Made by a program: the position numbers and the translations under genes
The notes under the pieces: generated by a model
What the model saw: the letters and a program-made list of their open reading frames with translations, nothing else
What the model was told of the DNA's origin: nothing
The model's database searches: none
Source of the DNA: JAVVHE01 sp038238915
Lineage (GTDB): Bacteria; Pseudomonadota; Alphaproteobacteria; Sphingomonadales; Sphingomonadaceae
DNA length: 64,000 nucleotides
Assembly (NCBI GenBank): GCA_038238915.1
Contig: JBBSFH010000002.1
Coordinates: 1 to 64,000 of the forward strand
Direction of reading: 5' to 3'
Shown: positions 1-8,278 of the stretch, one piece after another
Numbering within the stretch: the stretch's first letter is position 1
Layout: every line of letters begins with the position of its first letter

Positions 1-300
1 AACCGGTATTGGCAGACCATCTCCGGCGAGGTTGCCGACGGCCCCGCAGAGTCACGTGCAAGAATCAGACCAATCTAGATTTCTAGCGGGATACTGCCGT
101 TTCACCACGATGACACTTTCCAGACTGTAAAATATCCCGACGATTCCAGGTTAACAGTCGTAAAAATTGCGGCAACTTGACGCGCAGATCGTTATACATC
201 CGATATAAGTCACTGCGGCCGATTGGCGTCTCGCGGATCTCGACTGTTGTCGGCAAGGCGTTCGCGGTTATGGGTGCGAAGCCCTTGCCAAGGATCGTTC
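1..300. other. Non-coding region upstream of the phosphatase gene
   Basis: No convincing coding frame is present here. The stretch from about 60 to 210 is clearly more AT-rich than its surroundings, as expected for a promoter region. A ribosome-binding AAGGA lies about nine bases before the ATG at 301. A weak PhoB-like arrangement occurs on the minus strand at 110-127, but it matches poorly and I do not call it. I see no tRNA or other structured RNA. Confidence 0.5.
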
Positions 301-1260
301 ATGGATAAGCTGGAAATCCCGACCTCCCGCCGCACGCTGATCAAGGGCTTCGCCGCGACCGCCGCGCTCGCGCCACTCGCCGCGCGGGCTCGTGTGCGCA
401 CGCCCGAGGGGTTTGCCTTCCTCGCGGTGGGGGATTGGGGGCGCGACGGCAGTTCTCATCAGTCCGATGTTGCGATGCGCATGGGCGAGGCCGCGGCGAC
501 GATCGGCAGCCGCTTTGTCGTATCGGTGGGCGACAATTTCTACGACGCCGGGGTGCAGACGGTGCACGATGCGCAGTGGCGCACGAGCTTCGAGGATGTT
601 TACTTCGCACCTTCGCTGCAAGCGCCCTGGTATGTGGCGCTGGGCAATCACGATTATCGGGGCGTGCCGCAGGCGCAGGTGGATTATACCGCGACCAGCA
701 ACCGCTGGCGGATGCCCGCGCGTTATTTCCGCCAGTCGTTTGCTGCGCCGGACGGGCAAACCCTCGACCTGTTCGTGATCGACACCTCGCCGATGGTGAA
801 GCGCTACGATAGCCGCAAGGAGCATGACGCGCTGCGCCTCAATGTCGAATCGCAGGATGTGCCAGCGCAGCTTCGCTGGCTTGATAGCGCGCTGGCGGCT
901 TCGCGCGCGCAGTGGAAGATCGTGGCTGGCCACCATCCGGTGTTTTCGGGCGGCAGCGGGCATGGCTCCACCCCCGAACTGATCGCGGATGTGAAGCCGA
1001 TCCTCGAGCGCCACGGCGTGCAGGCGTATCTGAGCGGGCACGATCACGATCTGCAGCACATCGTGGTTGGTCCGGTAAGCTATGTGTGCACCGGCGCGGG
1101 ATCCGAGACGCGGCCGGTGAGCAGGATCGAGGGGACGCGCTTCGCCTCGGATCGATCGGGTTTCACCGCGTACCGGATCGCAGGCGACCGCATGACGGTT
1201 GCATTCACCGATTATACGGGGCGGACGCTGCACGAGGCGGCGGTGGCGCGCGTCGCCTGA
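301..1260 (+). CDS. Tat-exported acid phosphatase-like metallophosphoesterase
   Basis: A 319-residue protein of the purple (tartrate-resistant) acid phosphatase type. The metal-ligand blocks are visible in order: GDWG (D45), GDNFYD (D78, Y81), GNHDY (N116, H117), then GHHP and SGHDHD. The N-terminus carries SRRTLIKGF followed by an alanine-rich stretch, which fits a Tat signal, so the enzyme probably folds with its metals and acts in the periplasm on phosphate monoesters. I chose the ATG at 301 because it has an AAGGA at good spacing and puts the twin arginine near the N-terminus; a start at 223 would add non-signal sequence. It precedes a TonB receptor on the same strand, which suggests uptake of an organic phosphate, but that is inference. 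Confidence 0.85.
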   Translation: MDKLEIPTSRRTLIKGFAATAALAPLAARARVRTPEGFAFLAVGDWGRDGSSHQSDVAMRMGEAAATIGSRFVVSVGDNFYDAGVQTVHDAQWRTSFEDVYFAPSLQAPWYVALGNHDYRGVPQAQVDYTATSNRWRMPARYFRQSFAAPDGQTLDLFVIDTSPMVKRYDSRKEHDALRLNVESQDVPAQLRWLDSALAASRAQWKIVAGHHPVFSGGSGHGSTPELIADVKPILERHGVQAYLSGHDHDLQHIVVGPVSYVCTGAGSETRPVSRIEGTRFASDRSGFTAYRIAGDRMTVAFTDYTGRTLHEAAVARVA

Positions 1261-1411
1261 ATTCCCGGATACCATCGCCGGACGCAGCGGTCGTTTCGGC
1301 GCGAGTGCCGCACCGCAGCAACAGTCGGAGGCAAAACCTGCAAAGCCGTCATCAAACCGTAGCAAAGCCTCGTTAACCGCCCGTTTAGCGAAGCCACGCG
1401 GAGAACGGACG

Positions 1412-4051
1412 ATGCGGACCAGAGCGACGATTCACGCCTTCATGCTCGCCAGCGCGAGCGCGCTTGCAGCATCAGCGCATGCGCAGGACGCGGCCCCGGC
1501 GACTGTGAGCCAGGTGGCGTTGGCGGATACCACGGCGCCCGAGGCTATCATCGTGACCGGGCGCCGCACCAACGAGGTGTCGCGCGAACAGCAGAAGAAT
1601 GCGATCAATCTGATCAACATCCAGTCTGCCGAAGACATCGTCAAATACCCCGATTTCAACGCCGCCGAATCGCTCAGCCGCATTCCCGGCGTGTCGATTT
1701 CGGCCGATACCGGCGAGGGTCGCTTCGTCGTCATCCGCGGCATCGACAGTAATCTGAACGGGACGCAGTTCGGCGGGGTCACGCTTCTGAACACACAGCC
1801 AGGCGGTACGTCGTTTGGCGGCGGAGGTCGTGCGGTCGAACTCGATACCATTCCCATCGGCGCGGTTGATCAGTTGCTGGTGCGCAAAACCGGATTGCCC
1901 GATCAGGAGGCTGAGGGCCTGGGCGGTTCGGTCGACATCATCCCGCGCACCGCGCAGGGGATCAAACGGCCGTTCGTCGAGGGCACGATCGGCGGCGGCT
2001 ACCAGGTCGCGCACGGACACGCAGGAGTCTACGTCGGCGAGCTGACCGCCGCGACCCGCTTTGGCCCCAACCAGGCGTTCGGCATCCTTCTCGATGGCTC
2101 GTACCATGAAGATGGTCGGGGCTTTGACGACGTCGAGCCCGCGCCGCTCGACGCAGATGCGATCACGCGAACGAACACGGTGCTCGATGCTGTCGATCTG
2201 CGACGGTATAACTATAATCGTCGCAGGTTCGGCTTCGGCGGGGAACTCACCTACAATCCTACGCCGCAAAGCCACTACTACATCCGCGCAGACGACGCTG
2301 GCTATACCGAGCGGGTGAACCGTCAGATCCTCAATTACAGCAACCTTGGCGCGGACGCGAATGGTGATACACTTACCGGGATAAATAATATCTACTCTGC
2401 ACCGCAAGCTGCTGCAGCTTTATCGTTGCGCGACGAGCAGGAGACCGCAATCAATTTCGTGACTGCGATCGGTGGGCATAACGATCTCGGTAAGGTAATT
2501 CTGGACTACCAGGGATCTTATACGTCTGCCACCTATCACCGCGATTACGACTTCAATAGCGGCTTCGACACCTCTGCCCCCGCGTTTACGGTCAACTACA
2601 ATACAGCTGGAGGGATCGATGGCTTGCCATCGCTCACGCCGATCGGCTTCAACCCAGGTGATCCGACGCAGTACACGCTCACCAGCTTCCGCAATACTAC
2701 CGAGGGTGCGCATGACGCCGAATATGCGGGCCGGATCGATGTGACCGTGCCGATCCGTCTGCTCGGGACGGACGAGAGCATCAAGGTGGGCGGCAAACTG
2801 CGGCTACGCGACAAGCGGGATACGACGAACAACACCAATTACGGCACTCCCGCGACACCGCTGACCCAGGTGCTAGGGGGAGGGCCGTATAATAATTTCT
2901 ACAACAACACGTATGCGATCGGCTATTCGCCCGACTACCTCAAAATACGGGCCCTGTTCCAGGGCAACCCTAGTCTCTTTCCGATTACAAACGTGAACGG
3001 TAGGCGCGGCACGGCTGCCCGAGATGCTCGTAACTTCTTCAACGATACCGAAAATGTGTACGCGGGATATTTTGAGTATCGTGGTACGTTTGGCAAGTTG
3101 GGTGTCCTTGCAGGCCTACGTGTGGAAAATACCGATGGCACCTATCGTGGCATAAACGTGACAACTCCGGATCGCACATCGCCGCCTACGCTGTCGGATA
3201 CTTCGCGCAAATCCAGCTACACGGATGTTTTCCCAACGGTCCAGCTTCGCTATGATTTTACCGACAAGCTTATTGCACGCGTGACCTATTCGACTGGGAT
3301 AAGCCGACCCGGCTTTCTCCAGCTGAAGTCCGGTCCTTCGGTTGATGTGGGGGCTCGAACGGTCAATGTCGGCAACCCCGATTTGAAGCCCACTACCGCG
3401 AATTCTTTCGATGTTACCGCTGAATATTATTTGCCACACTCGGGTATAATTTCGGTCGGATTTTTCGACAAGGAATTCGAGAATTACTCACTGCGGCGCG
3501 TTCAGCGTAACGTGAACTATCTGGGAGACGGCACGCCGTTCACCGTAAGCAGCTTCGCGAACGTCGCCAACAGTTACGCGCGCGGCGTGGAAGCCGAGTA
3601 TGTCCAGAGATTTACCTTCCTTCCTGGACTGTTAAGTGGATTGGGATTTAGCGGAAACGTGACTTACGTCGATAGTCGGATTAAAATCCGCGATCTCAAC
3701 ACTTCGGGCACCATCGACGAATTCTCGCGCCTCCCCGGCACGTCCGAACTCACGTGGAACGTGGCAGGCTTCTACGAAGCGCACGGAGTCATAGTTCGCA
3801 TAAGCGCGCAGAATGTTAGCCCATCGATCTTCGGAGTCGGCGGCGCGACCGGCGCGGACATTTTCACCGACGATAAGACCCAGGTCGATCTGTCCGCGAG
3901 CTACACGGTTAATCCGCATGCAACCCTTTATTTCACCGCCAAGAACCTGACGGATGGCGCGCTGCGCTATTACGAGGGCTTCCAGAATCGCCCGGTCCAG
4001 CGTGAATTCTACGATGTCAGTTACGAAGCGGGGTTGCGCTTCCACTTCTAA
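1412..4051 (+). CDS. TonB-dependent outer-membrane receptor (first)
   Basis: An 879-residue TonB-dependent receptor. It has a Sec signal ending ASAHA near residue 23, a TonB-box-like AIIVTGRR, a plug domain with RIPGVSI and VIRGID blocks, and a barrel ending in an aromatic residue (GLRFHF), as outer-membrane barrels do. The start at 1412 is favoured by GGAGAACGG just upstream and by the signal peptide; the frame is open further upstream but without a signal. The ligand is unknown. Neighbours on the same strand are a phosphatase and a secreted beta-propeller, so the three may work together. The barrel part, roughly 2.3-3.7 kb, is visibly less GC-rich and uses more A/T-ending codons than its neighbours, which may reflect recombination of surface regions. 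Confidence 0.9.
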   Translation: MRTRATIHAFMLASASALAASAHAQDAAPATVSQVALADTTAPEAIIVTGRRTNEVSREQQKNAINLINIQSAEDIVKYPDFNAAESLSRIPGVSISADTGEGRFVVIRGIDSNLNGTQFGGVTLLNTQPGGTSFGGGGRAVELDTIPIGAVDQLLVRKTGLPDQEAEGLGGSVDIIPRTAQGIKRPFVEGTIGGGYQVAHGHAGVYVGELTAATRFGPNQAFGILLDGSYHEDGRGFDDVEPAPLDADAITRTNTVLDAVDLRRYNYNRRRFGFGGELTYNPTPQSHYYIRADDAGYTERVNRQILNYSNLGADANGDTLTGINNIYSAPQAAAALSLRDEQETAINFVTAIGGHNDLGKVILDYQGSYTSATYHRDYDFNSGFDTSAPAFTVNYNTAGGIDGLPSLTPIGFNPGDPTQYTLTSFRNTTEGAHDAEYAGRIDVTVPIRLLGTDESIKVGGKLRLRDKRDTTNNTNYGTPATPLTQVLGGGPYNNFYNNTYAIGYSPDYLKIRALFQGNPSLFPITNVNGRRGTAARDARNFFNDTENVYAGYFEYRGTFGKLGVLAGLRVENTDGTYRGINVTTPDRTSPPTLSDTSRKSSYTDVFPTVQLRYDFTDKLIARVTYSTGISRPGFLQLKSGPSVDVGARTVNVGNPDLKPTTANSFDVTAEYYLPHSGIISVGFFDKEFENYSLRRVQRNVNYLGDGTPFTVSSFANVANSYARGVEAEYVQRFTFLPGLLSGLGFSGNVTYVDSRIKIRDLNTSGTIDEFSRLPGTSELTWNVAGFYEAHGVIVRISAQNVSPSIFGVGGATGADIFTDDKTQVDLSASYTVNPHATLYFTAKNLTDGALRYYEGFQNRPVQREFYDVSYEAGLRFHF

Positions 4052-4148
4052 CCGGCCGCGCCGATCGCCAGCCGAGCGCGTTTCAGGTTGGCGACATATT
4101 CGGCCTGCAGTAACGCATCGCTTTGCCGCCACCGATAAGGAATCCCGT

Positions 4149-5129
4149 ATGAAGACCCCCCTCCTCAGCGTCGTCGCCCTCGCGCTCGCCGTCACTTCGG
4201 CGAACGCGATGTCGATCACCAAGCGCATTGCCGGGCCCGACGGTGGCTGGGATTATGCGAGCGCGGACGCGGAGGGGAACCGGCTGTTCGTTGCACGGTC
4301 CAACGCGGTGCAGACGATCGATCTGGCGACGGGGGCGGTCAACGCTGCGTTCGTGCCCGGTCAGCGCGTGCATGCGGCCTTCATCCTGCCAGGCACGGGC
4401 ATGGGGATGAGCACCAACGGCACCACCAACACCGCAACGATCTTCGATGCCGCAACCGGCGCGGTGAAGGCGCAGATCGGTACGGGCAAGAAGCCCGACG
4501 CCGCAATCTACGATGCGTCCACCAAGCTCGCCTACGTGATGAACGGGGACGATGGAACGGTGACGCTGATCGATCCCGCGAAGATGAAGGCGGTGGGGAC
4601 GGTAAATGTGGGCGGCAAGCTCGAATACGCTGCCGCCGACGGCAAGGGCCATGTGTACGTGAACGTGGAAGACAAGGCCGAGATCGTGGCGATCGATGTA
4701 GCGAAGCGCGCGGTGACGCGGCGCGTGAAGCTGACCGCGTGCGAGGAGCCGAGCGGGCTGGCGCTGACCAAGCAGGGCACACTGATCGCATCGTGCGCGA
4801 ACGGTGTTGCCAAGCTGGTGACCGCAGCCAATTTCAAGCAACTCCCCGATGTCGCCATCGGCGAGGGGCCCGATGCCGTGCTGTACGATGCCGCACGCGA
4901 CCGGGCGTATATCCCCTCGGGCGGCAACGCGACGCTGGCGGTGTTCGACACGAGTTCGGCGACGCCGCGCAAGATCGATAGCGTCGCCACGCAGAAGGGT
5001 GCGCGAACCGGGGCGATCGATCCCGCGACCGGCAACGTCTATCTTCCCGCAGCGCGCTATCCCGAGGGCGCGACCGGCCGTCCGCAGGCCATCCCGGGCT
5101 CGTTCGAGGTGCTGGTGATCAGCAACTGA
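4149..5129 (+). CDS. Secreted YncE-like beta-propeller protein
   Basis: A 326-residue protein with a Sec signal of about 20 residues ending TSANA. Repeated blade-like units follow (DLATGAV, DAATGAV, DPAKMKAVG, DVAKRAV), each roughly 40 residues apart, as in YncE/surface-antigen propellers. No catalytic motif is visible. The family is generally annotated only by fold. It follows the TonB receptor by about 100 bases on the same strand, so co-expression with the receptor and phosphatase is likely. A periplasmic substrate-binding or scaffold role is possible but not shown. The ATG at 4149 is preceded by AAGGA and starts the signal peptide. Confidence 0.75.
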   Translation: MKTPLLSVVALALAVTSANAMSITKRIAGPDGGWDYASADAEGNRLFVARSNAVQTIDLATGAVNAAFVPGQRVHAAFILPGTGMGMSTNGTTNTATIFDAATGAVKAQIGTGKKPDAAIYDASTKLAYVMNGDDGTVTLIDPAKMKAVGTVNVGGKLEYAAADGKGHVYVNVEDKAEIVAIDVAKRAVTRRVKLTACEEPSGLALTKQGTLIASCANGVAKLVTAANFKQLPDVAIGEGPDAVLYDAARDRAYIPSGGNATLAVFDTSSATPRKIDSVATQKGARTGAIDPATGNVYLPAARYPEGATGRPQAIPGSFEVLVISN

Positions 5130-5208
5130 TCGCTTGCATTGATCCTTGGCGTCGCGCCGGGTTAGCGGGGTGCAGCGCGGCACCACCCGCGCGCGTTGAG
5201 GAAGACTG

Positions 5209-6636
5209 ATGGACCTGAAGCGTGAAGCCTGCCTGATCGGAGGCAATTGGGTCACCGGGGAACGCTGGATCAGCGTGGACGATCCCGCGACCGGTGCAAT
5301 CATCGGCCGCGTGCCCGATCTTGGCGAAGCGGAAACCGGGAACGCGATCGCCGCCGCGCGCGCCGCCATGCCCGCGTGGGCGGCGGCGACCGCGAAGACG
5401 CGCGCGACCGTGCTGCGTCGCTTCGCCGATCTGATGATCGAGTATCAGGAACCGCTCGCGCGGCTCCTCACTGCCGAGCAGGGCAAGCCCTTGGCCGAGG
5501 CGCGCGGCGAGATCGCCTATGCGGCGTCCTTCCTCGAATGGTTCGGCGAAGAGGCCAAGCGCGTCTATGGCGAGACGATCCCTGGCCATCTGCCGGACAA
5601 GCGGCTGATCGTGATCCGCCAGCCGATCGGCGTGGTCGCAGCGATCACGCCGTGGAATTTCCCCGCCGCGATGATCACGCGCAAGATCGGCCCCGCGCTG
5701 GCGGCAGGTTGCGCGTGCGTGGTCAAACCCGCCGCGCAAACGCCGTTCAGCGCGCTGGCGCTTGGTGTCATCGCGCAGGAGGCAGGGCTGCCCCCGGGGC
5801 TGCTCAACATCGTCACCGGCAATGCGCGAGCGATCGGCGGCGTGCTGACCGCGAGCCGGGACGTGGCCAAGCTCAGCTTCACCGGATCGACCGCGACGGG
5901 CGCGCTGCTGATGGCGCAGTCCGCGCCCACCATCAAGAAACTCAGCCTCGAACTTGGCGGCAACGCGCCGTTCCTGGTGTTCGACGATGCGGACATCGAC
6001 GCCGCAGTCGAGGGTGCGATCCTGTGCAAGTTCAGGAACGCCGGTCAGACCTGCGTGTGCGCGAACCGCATTTACGTGCAGGCGGGTGTCCACGATGCCT
6101 TCGTCGAGCGCTTCGTCGCGCGTGTCGCGGCGCTGAAGGTTGGCGCGGGCGACGAGGAGGGTGTGCAGGTTGGCCCGCTGATCGACGATGCGGCAGTCGC
6201 CAAGGTGGACGCGCACATCGCGGACGCAATCGCCAAGGGCGCGCGCGTGCTGACGGGCGGCGGGCGGCACACGCGCGGCGGCCGCTTCTATACGCCCACG
6301 GTCATCACCGGCGTCACCACCGACATGATGGTGACGTGCGAGGAGACCTTCGGTCCGCTTGCCCCCGTGATCCGCTTCGAGACCGAAGCGGAGGCGATTG
6401 CGCTCGCCAACGCCAGCGAGTTCGGGCTCGCCGCCTATTTCTACGCGCGCGATCTGGGGCGCGTCTGGCGCGTGGCCGAGGCGATCGAAGCGGGGATCGT
6501 CGGCGTCAACACCGGGATCATCTCGACCGAGGTGGCACCGTTTGGCGGCGTCAAGATGTCCGGGCTGGGGCGCGAGGGATCGCGGCATGGCATCGAGGAT
6601 TATCTGGAGATGAAATACATCTGCCTCGGACTTTGA
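5209..6636 (+). CDS. gabD: Succinate-semialdehyde dehydrogenase
   Basis: A 475-residue aldehyde dehydrogenase that oxidises succinic semialdehyde to succinate, the last step of putrescine/GABA breakdown. The general-base glutamate is E248 in LELGGNAP and the catalytic cysteine is C282 in NAGQTC. The PWNFP and FTGSTATG cofactor blocks are present, and length and motifs match GabD rather than betaine-aldehyde enzymes. The ATG follows GAGGAAGACTG. It sits immediately before puuA1 and the polyamine island, which supports this substrate. No copy of the island's palindromic operator is seen upstream, so its control may differ from that of its neighbours. Confidence 0.88.
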   Translation: MDLKREACLIGGNWVTGERWISVDDPATGAIIGRVPDLGEAETGNAIAAARAAMPAWAAATAKTRATVLRRFADLMIEYQEPLARLLTAEQGKPLAEARGEIAYAASFLEWFGEEAKRVYGETIPGHLPDKRLIVIRQPIGVVAAITPWNFPAAMITRKIGPALAAGCACVVKPAAQTPFSALALGVIAQEAGLPPGLLNIVTGNARAIGGVLTASRDVAKLSFTGSTATGALLMAQSAPTIKKLSLELGGNAPFLVFDDADIDAAVEGAILCKFRNAGQTCVCANRIYVQAGVHDAFVERFVARVAALKVGAGDEEGVQVGPLIDDAAVAKVDAHIADAIAKGARVLTGGGRHTRGGRFYTPTVITGVTTDMMVTCEETFGPLAPVIRFETEAEAIALANASEFGLAAYFYARDLGRVWRVAEAIEAGIVGVNTGIISTEVAPFGGVKMSGLGREGSRHGIEDYLEMKYICLGL

Positions 6637-6704
6637 GGCCACTGCCAATGCGCGGGGAGCGCCGATCCGGCGGAAGCCGCGAGCAATAGGCCCGTTCGCC
6701 CGCT

Positions 6705-6714
6705 TGTGATCGCA
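6705..6714. promoter_or_regulatory. Operator-like palindrome variant upstream of puuA1
   Basis: TGTGATCGCA differs at one base from the TGTGATCACA palindrome found elsewhere in the polyamine island. It lies 193 bases before the puuA1 start, in the only long gap of this part (6637-6906). I propose it as a binding site for the local GntR regulator; this is inferred from repetition only. Confidence 0.4.
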
Positions 6715-6906
6715 GTTGGGCAGGCGCACAGTGCGAGGATGCAGCCCGCACCCGAACATAGCCCCCACCCGGCAGTGGTGCGTGCCTGCACCCCTGCGGA
6801 GCGCGCGGCGCTACGGCCAGGCAGCGATCCCATGCCGTTTATCCTCCCCGGCGGCGATTAGCGGGCGCGGACCGCCCCCGCCCGCCCCGACCCGAGGAGA
6901 CGCGCC

Positions 6907-8268
6907 ATGAGCGAAGCGACCACCGTGACCCAAGACAATATTGCGCACTGGATCAAGCACAACGGCATCGCCGAGGTCGAGTGCATCGTGCCCGACATGA
7001 ACGGGATCATCCGCGGCAAGGTGGTCCCCGCGCCCAAGTTCCTGCGCATGGTGGACGACAAGTCGCTGCGCATTCCATCCTCGATTTTCAGCGTCACCGT
7101 CACCGGGGACTATCCCGAAGACGCTGCGCTCTCGCTGACCGATCCCGATGTCGTGCTCGTGCCCGATCCAAGCACGATCCGCATCGCACCCGGCTACACG
7201 ACGCCCACCGCCTATGTGATCACCGACGCCTATCACTCCACCGGCGAAGCGCTCGCGATCGCGCCGCGCCACATCCTGAAGCAGGTGATCGCGGCGTTCG
7301 ATGCGCGCGGCTGGGTGCCCGTGGTCGCGCCCGAGCTCGAGTTCTTTCTTACCGCCAAGAATACCGATCCCGATTTCCCGCTGCAAACCCCGGTCGGGCG
7401 CTCGGGCCGCGCCGAAACCACGTCCGAACCCTATGGTCTGGAAGCGGTCAACGAGTTCGAGGATCTGATCGAGGAGCTGTACGACTTCGCGGAGAAGGCG
7501 CGGCTCGAGATCGATACGCTGATCCACGAAAGCGGCGCGGGCCAGCTCGAGATCAACTTCCAGCACGGCGATCCCCTCGAACTTGCCGACCAGGTGCTGC
7601 TGTTCAAGCGCGTCATCCGCCAGGTGGCGCTGCGTCATGGCATCTACGCGACCTTCATGGCCAAGCCGATGCAGCATCAGCCGGGTTCGGCGATGCACCT
7701 GCACCAGTCCGTCGTGGACAAGCAGGGCCGCAACATCTTCGCGCGCCAGGACGGCGAGGATAGCGATCTGTTCCACGGCTATATCGGCGGGTTGCAGAAG
7801 CTGTTGCCGCAGGTCAGCCCGCTGTTTGCGCCCAACGTGAATAGTTTTCGGCGGATGAAGCCGGTGCATGATGCGCCGATCAATGTGCAGTGGGGGCTGG
7901 ATAACCGCACCTGCGGGCTGCGCGTGCCTCTGTCTGGTGGGCAGGACCGGCGCGTCGAGAACCGGCTGCCGGGGGCCGACAGCAATCCATATCTTGCGAT
8001 CGCCGCGTCTTTACTGTGCGGCTATATCGGCATGGTCGAAGAATATGAGCCGCGCGACCGGATCACAGGCTCTGCGTACCGGATGGCGCGCACGCTGCCG
8101 CGCACACTGTACGAGGCGCTCGACCGGTTCCAGAACTGCAAGCCGGTGCGGCCTTATCTGGGCGAAGAGTTCGTCGATACGTTCGTGGCGATCAAGCAGG
8201 CCGAACTCGATGCGTATCAGGACGTGATCTCGTCGTGGGAGCGCGAGCATCTGCTACTCAAGGTGTGA
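6907..8268 (+). CDS. puuA: Gamma-glutamylputrescine synthetase-like glutamine synthetase (first copy)
   Basis: A 453-residue member of the glutamine synthetase superfamily in the PuuA group. It should ligate glutamate to an amine such as putrescine, opening the gamma-glutamylated route. Visible blocks are the N-terminal DMNGIIRGK, the metal-binding ELEFF, SGAGQLEINF, the SAMHLHQS ATP/metal loop, and NPYLAIAASL. It is shorter at the N-terminus than housekeeping GlnA and lacks the adenylylation-loop tyrosine context, as PuuA proteins do. GAGGAGA precedes the ATG. It lies just after gabD and converges with the second TonB receptor, their stops only about 10 bases apart. A second paralogue heads the transporter operon at 20.8-22.2 kb. 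Confidence 0.82.
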   Translation: MSEATTVTQDNIAHWIKHNGIAEVECIVPDMNGIIRGKVVPAPKFLRMVDDKSLRIPSSIFSVTVTGDYPEDAALSLTDPDVVLVPDPSTIRIAPGYTTPTAYVITDAYHSTGEALAIAPRHILKQVIAAFDARGWVPVVAPELEFFLTAKNTDPDFPLQTPVGRSGRAETTSEPYGLEAVNEFEDLIEELYDFAEKARLEIDTLIHESGAGQLEINFQHGDPLELADQVLLFKRVIRQVALRHGIYATFMAKPMQHQPGSAMHLHQSVVDKQGRNIFARQDGEDSDLFHGYIGGLQKLLPQVSPLFAPNVNSFRRMKPVHDAPINVQWGLDNRTCGLRVPLSGGQDRRVENRLPGADSNPYLAIAASLLCGYIGMVEEYEPRDRITGSAYRMARTLPRTLYEALDRFQNCKPVRPYLGEEFVDTFVAIKQAELDAYQDVISSWEREHLLLKV

Positions 8269-8278
8269 GAGCCAGCGA

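Noticed and set aside
110..127. Possible Pho box (minus strand) before the acid-phosphatase-like gene
   Set aside because: Only about 10 of 14 repeat positions fit and the orientation is away from the gene; chance matches of this quality are common.
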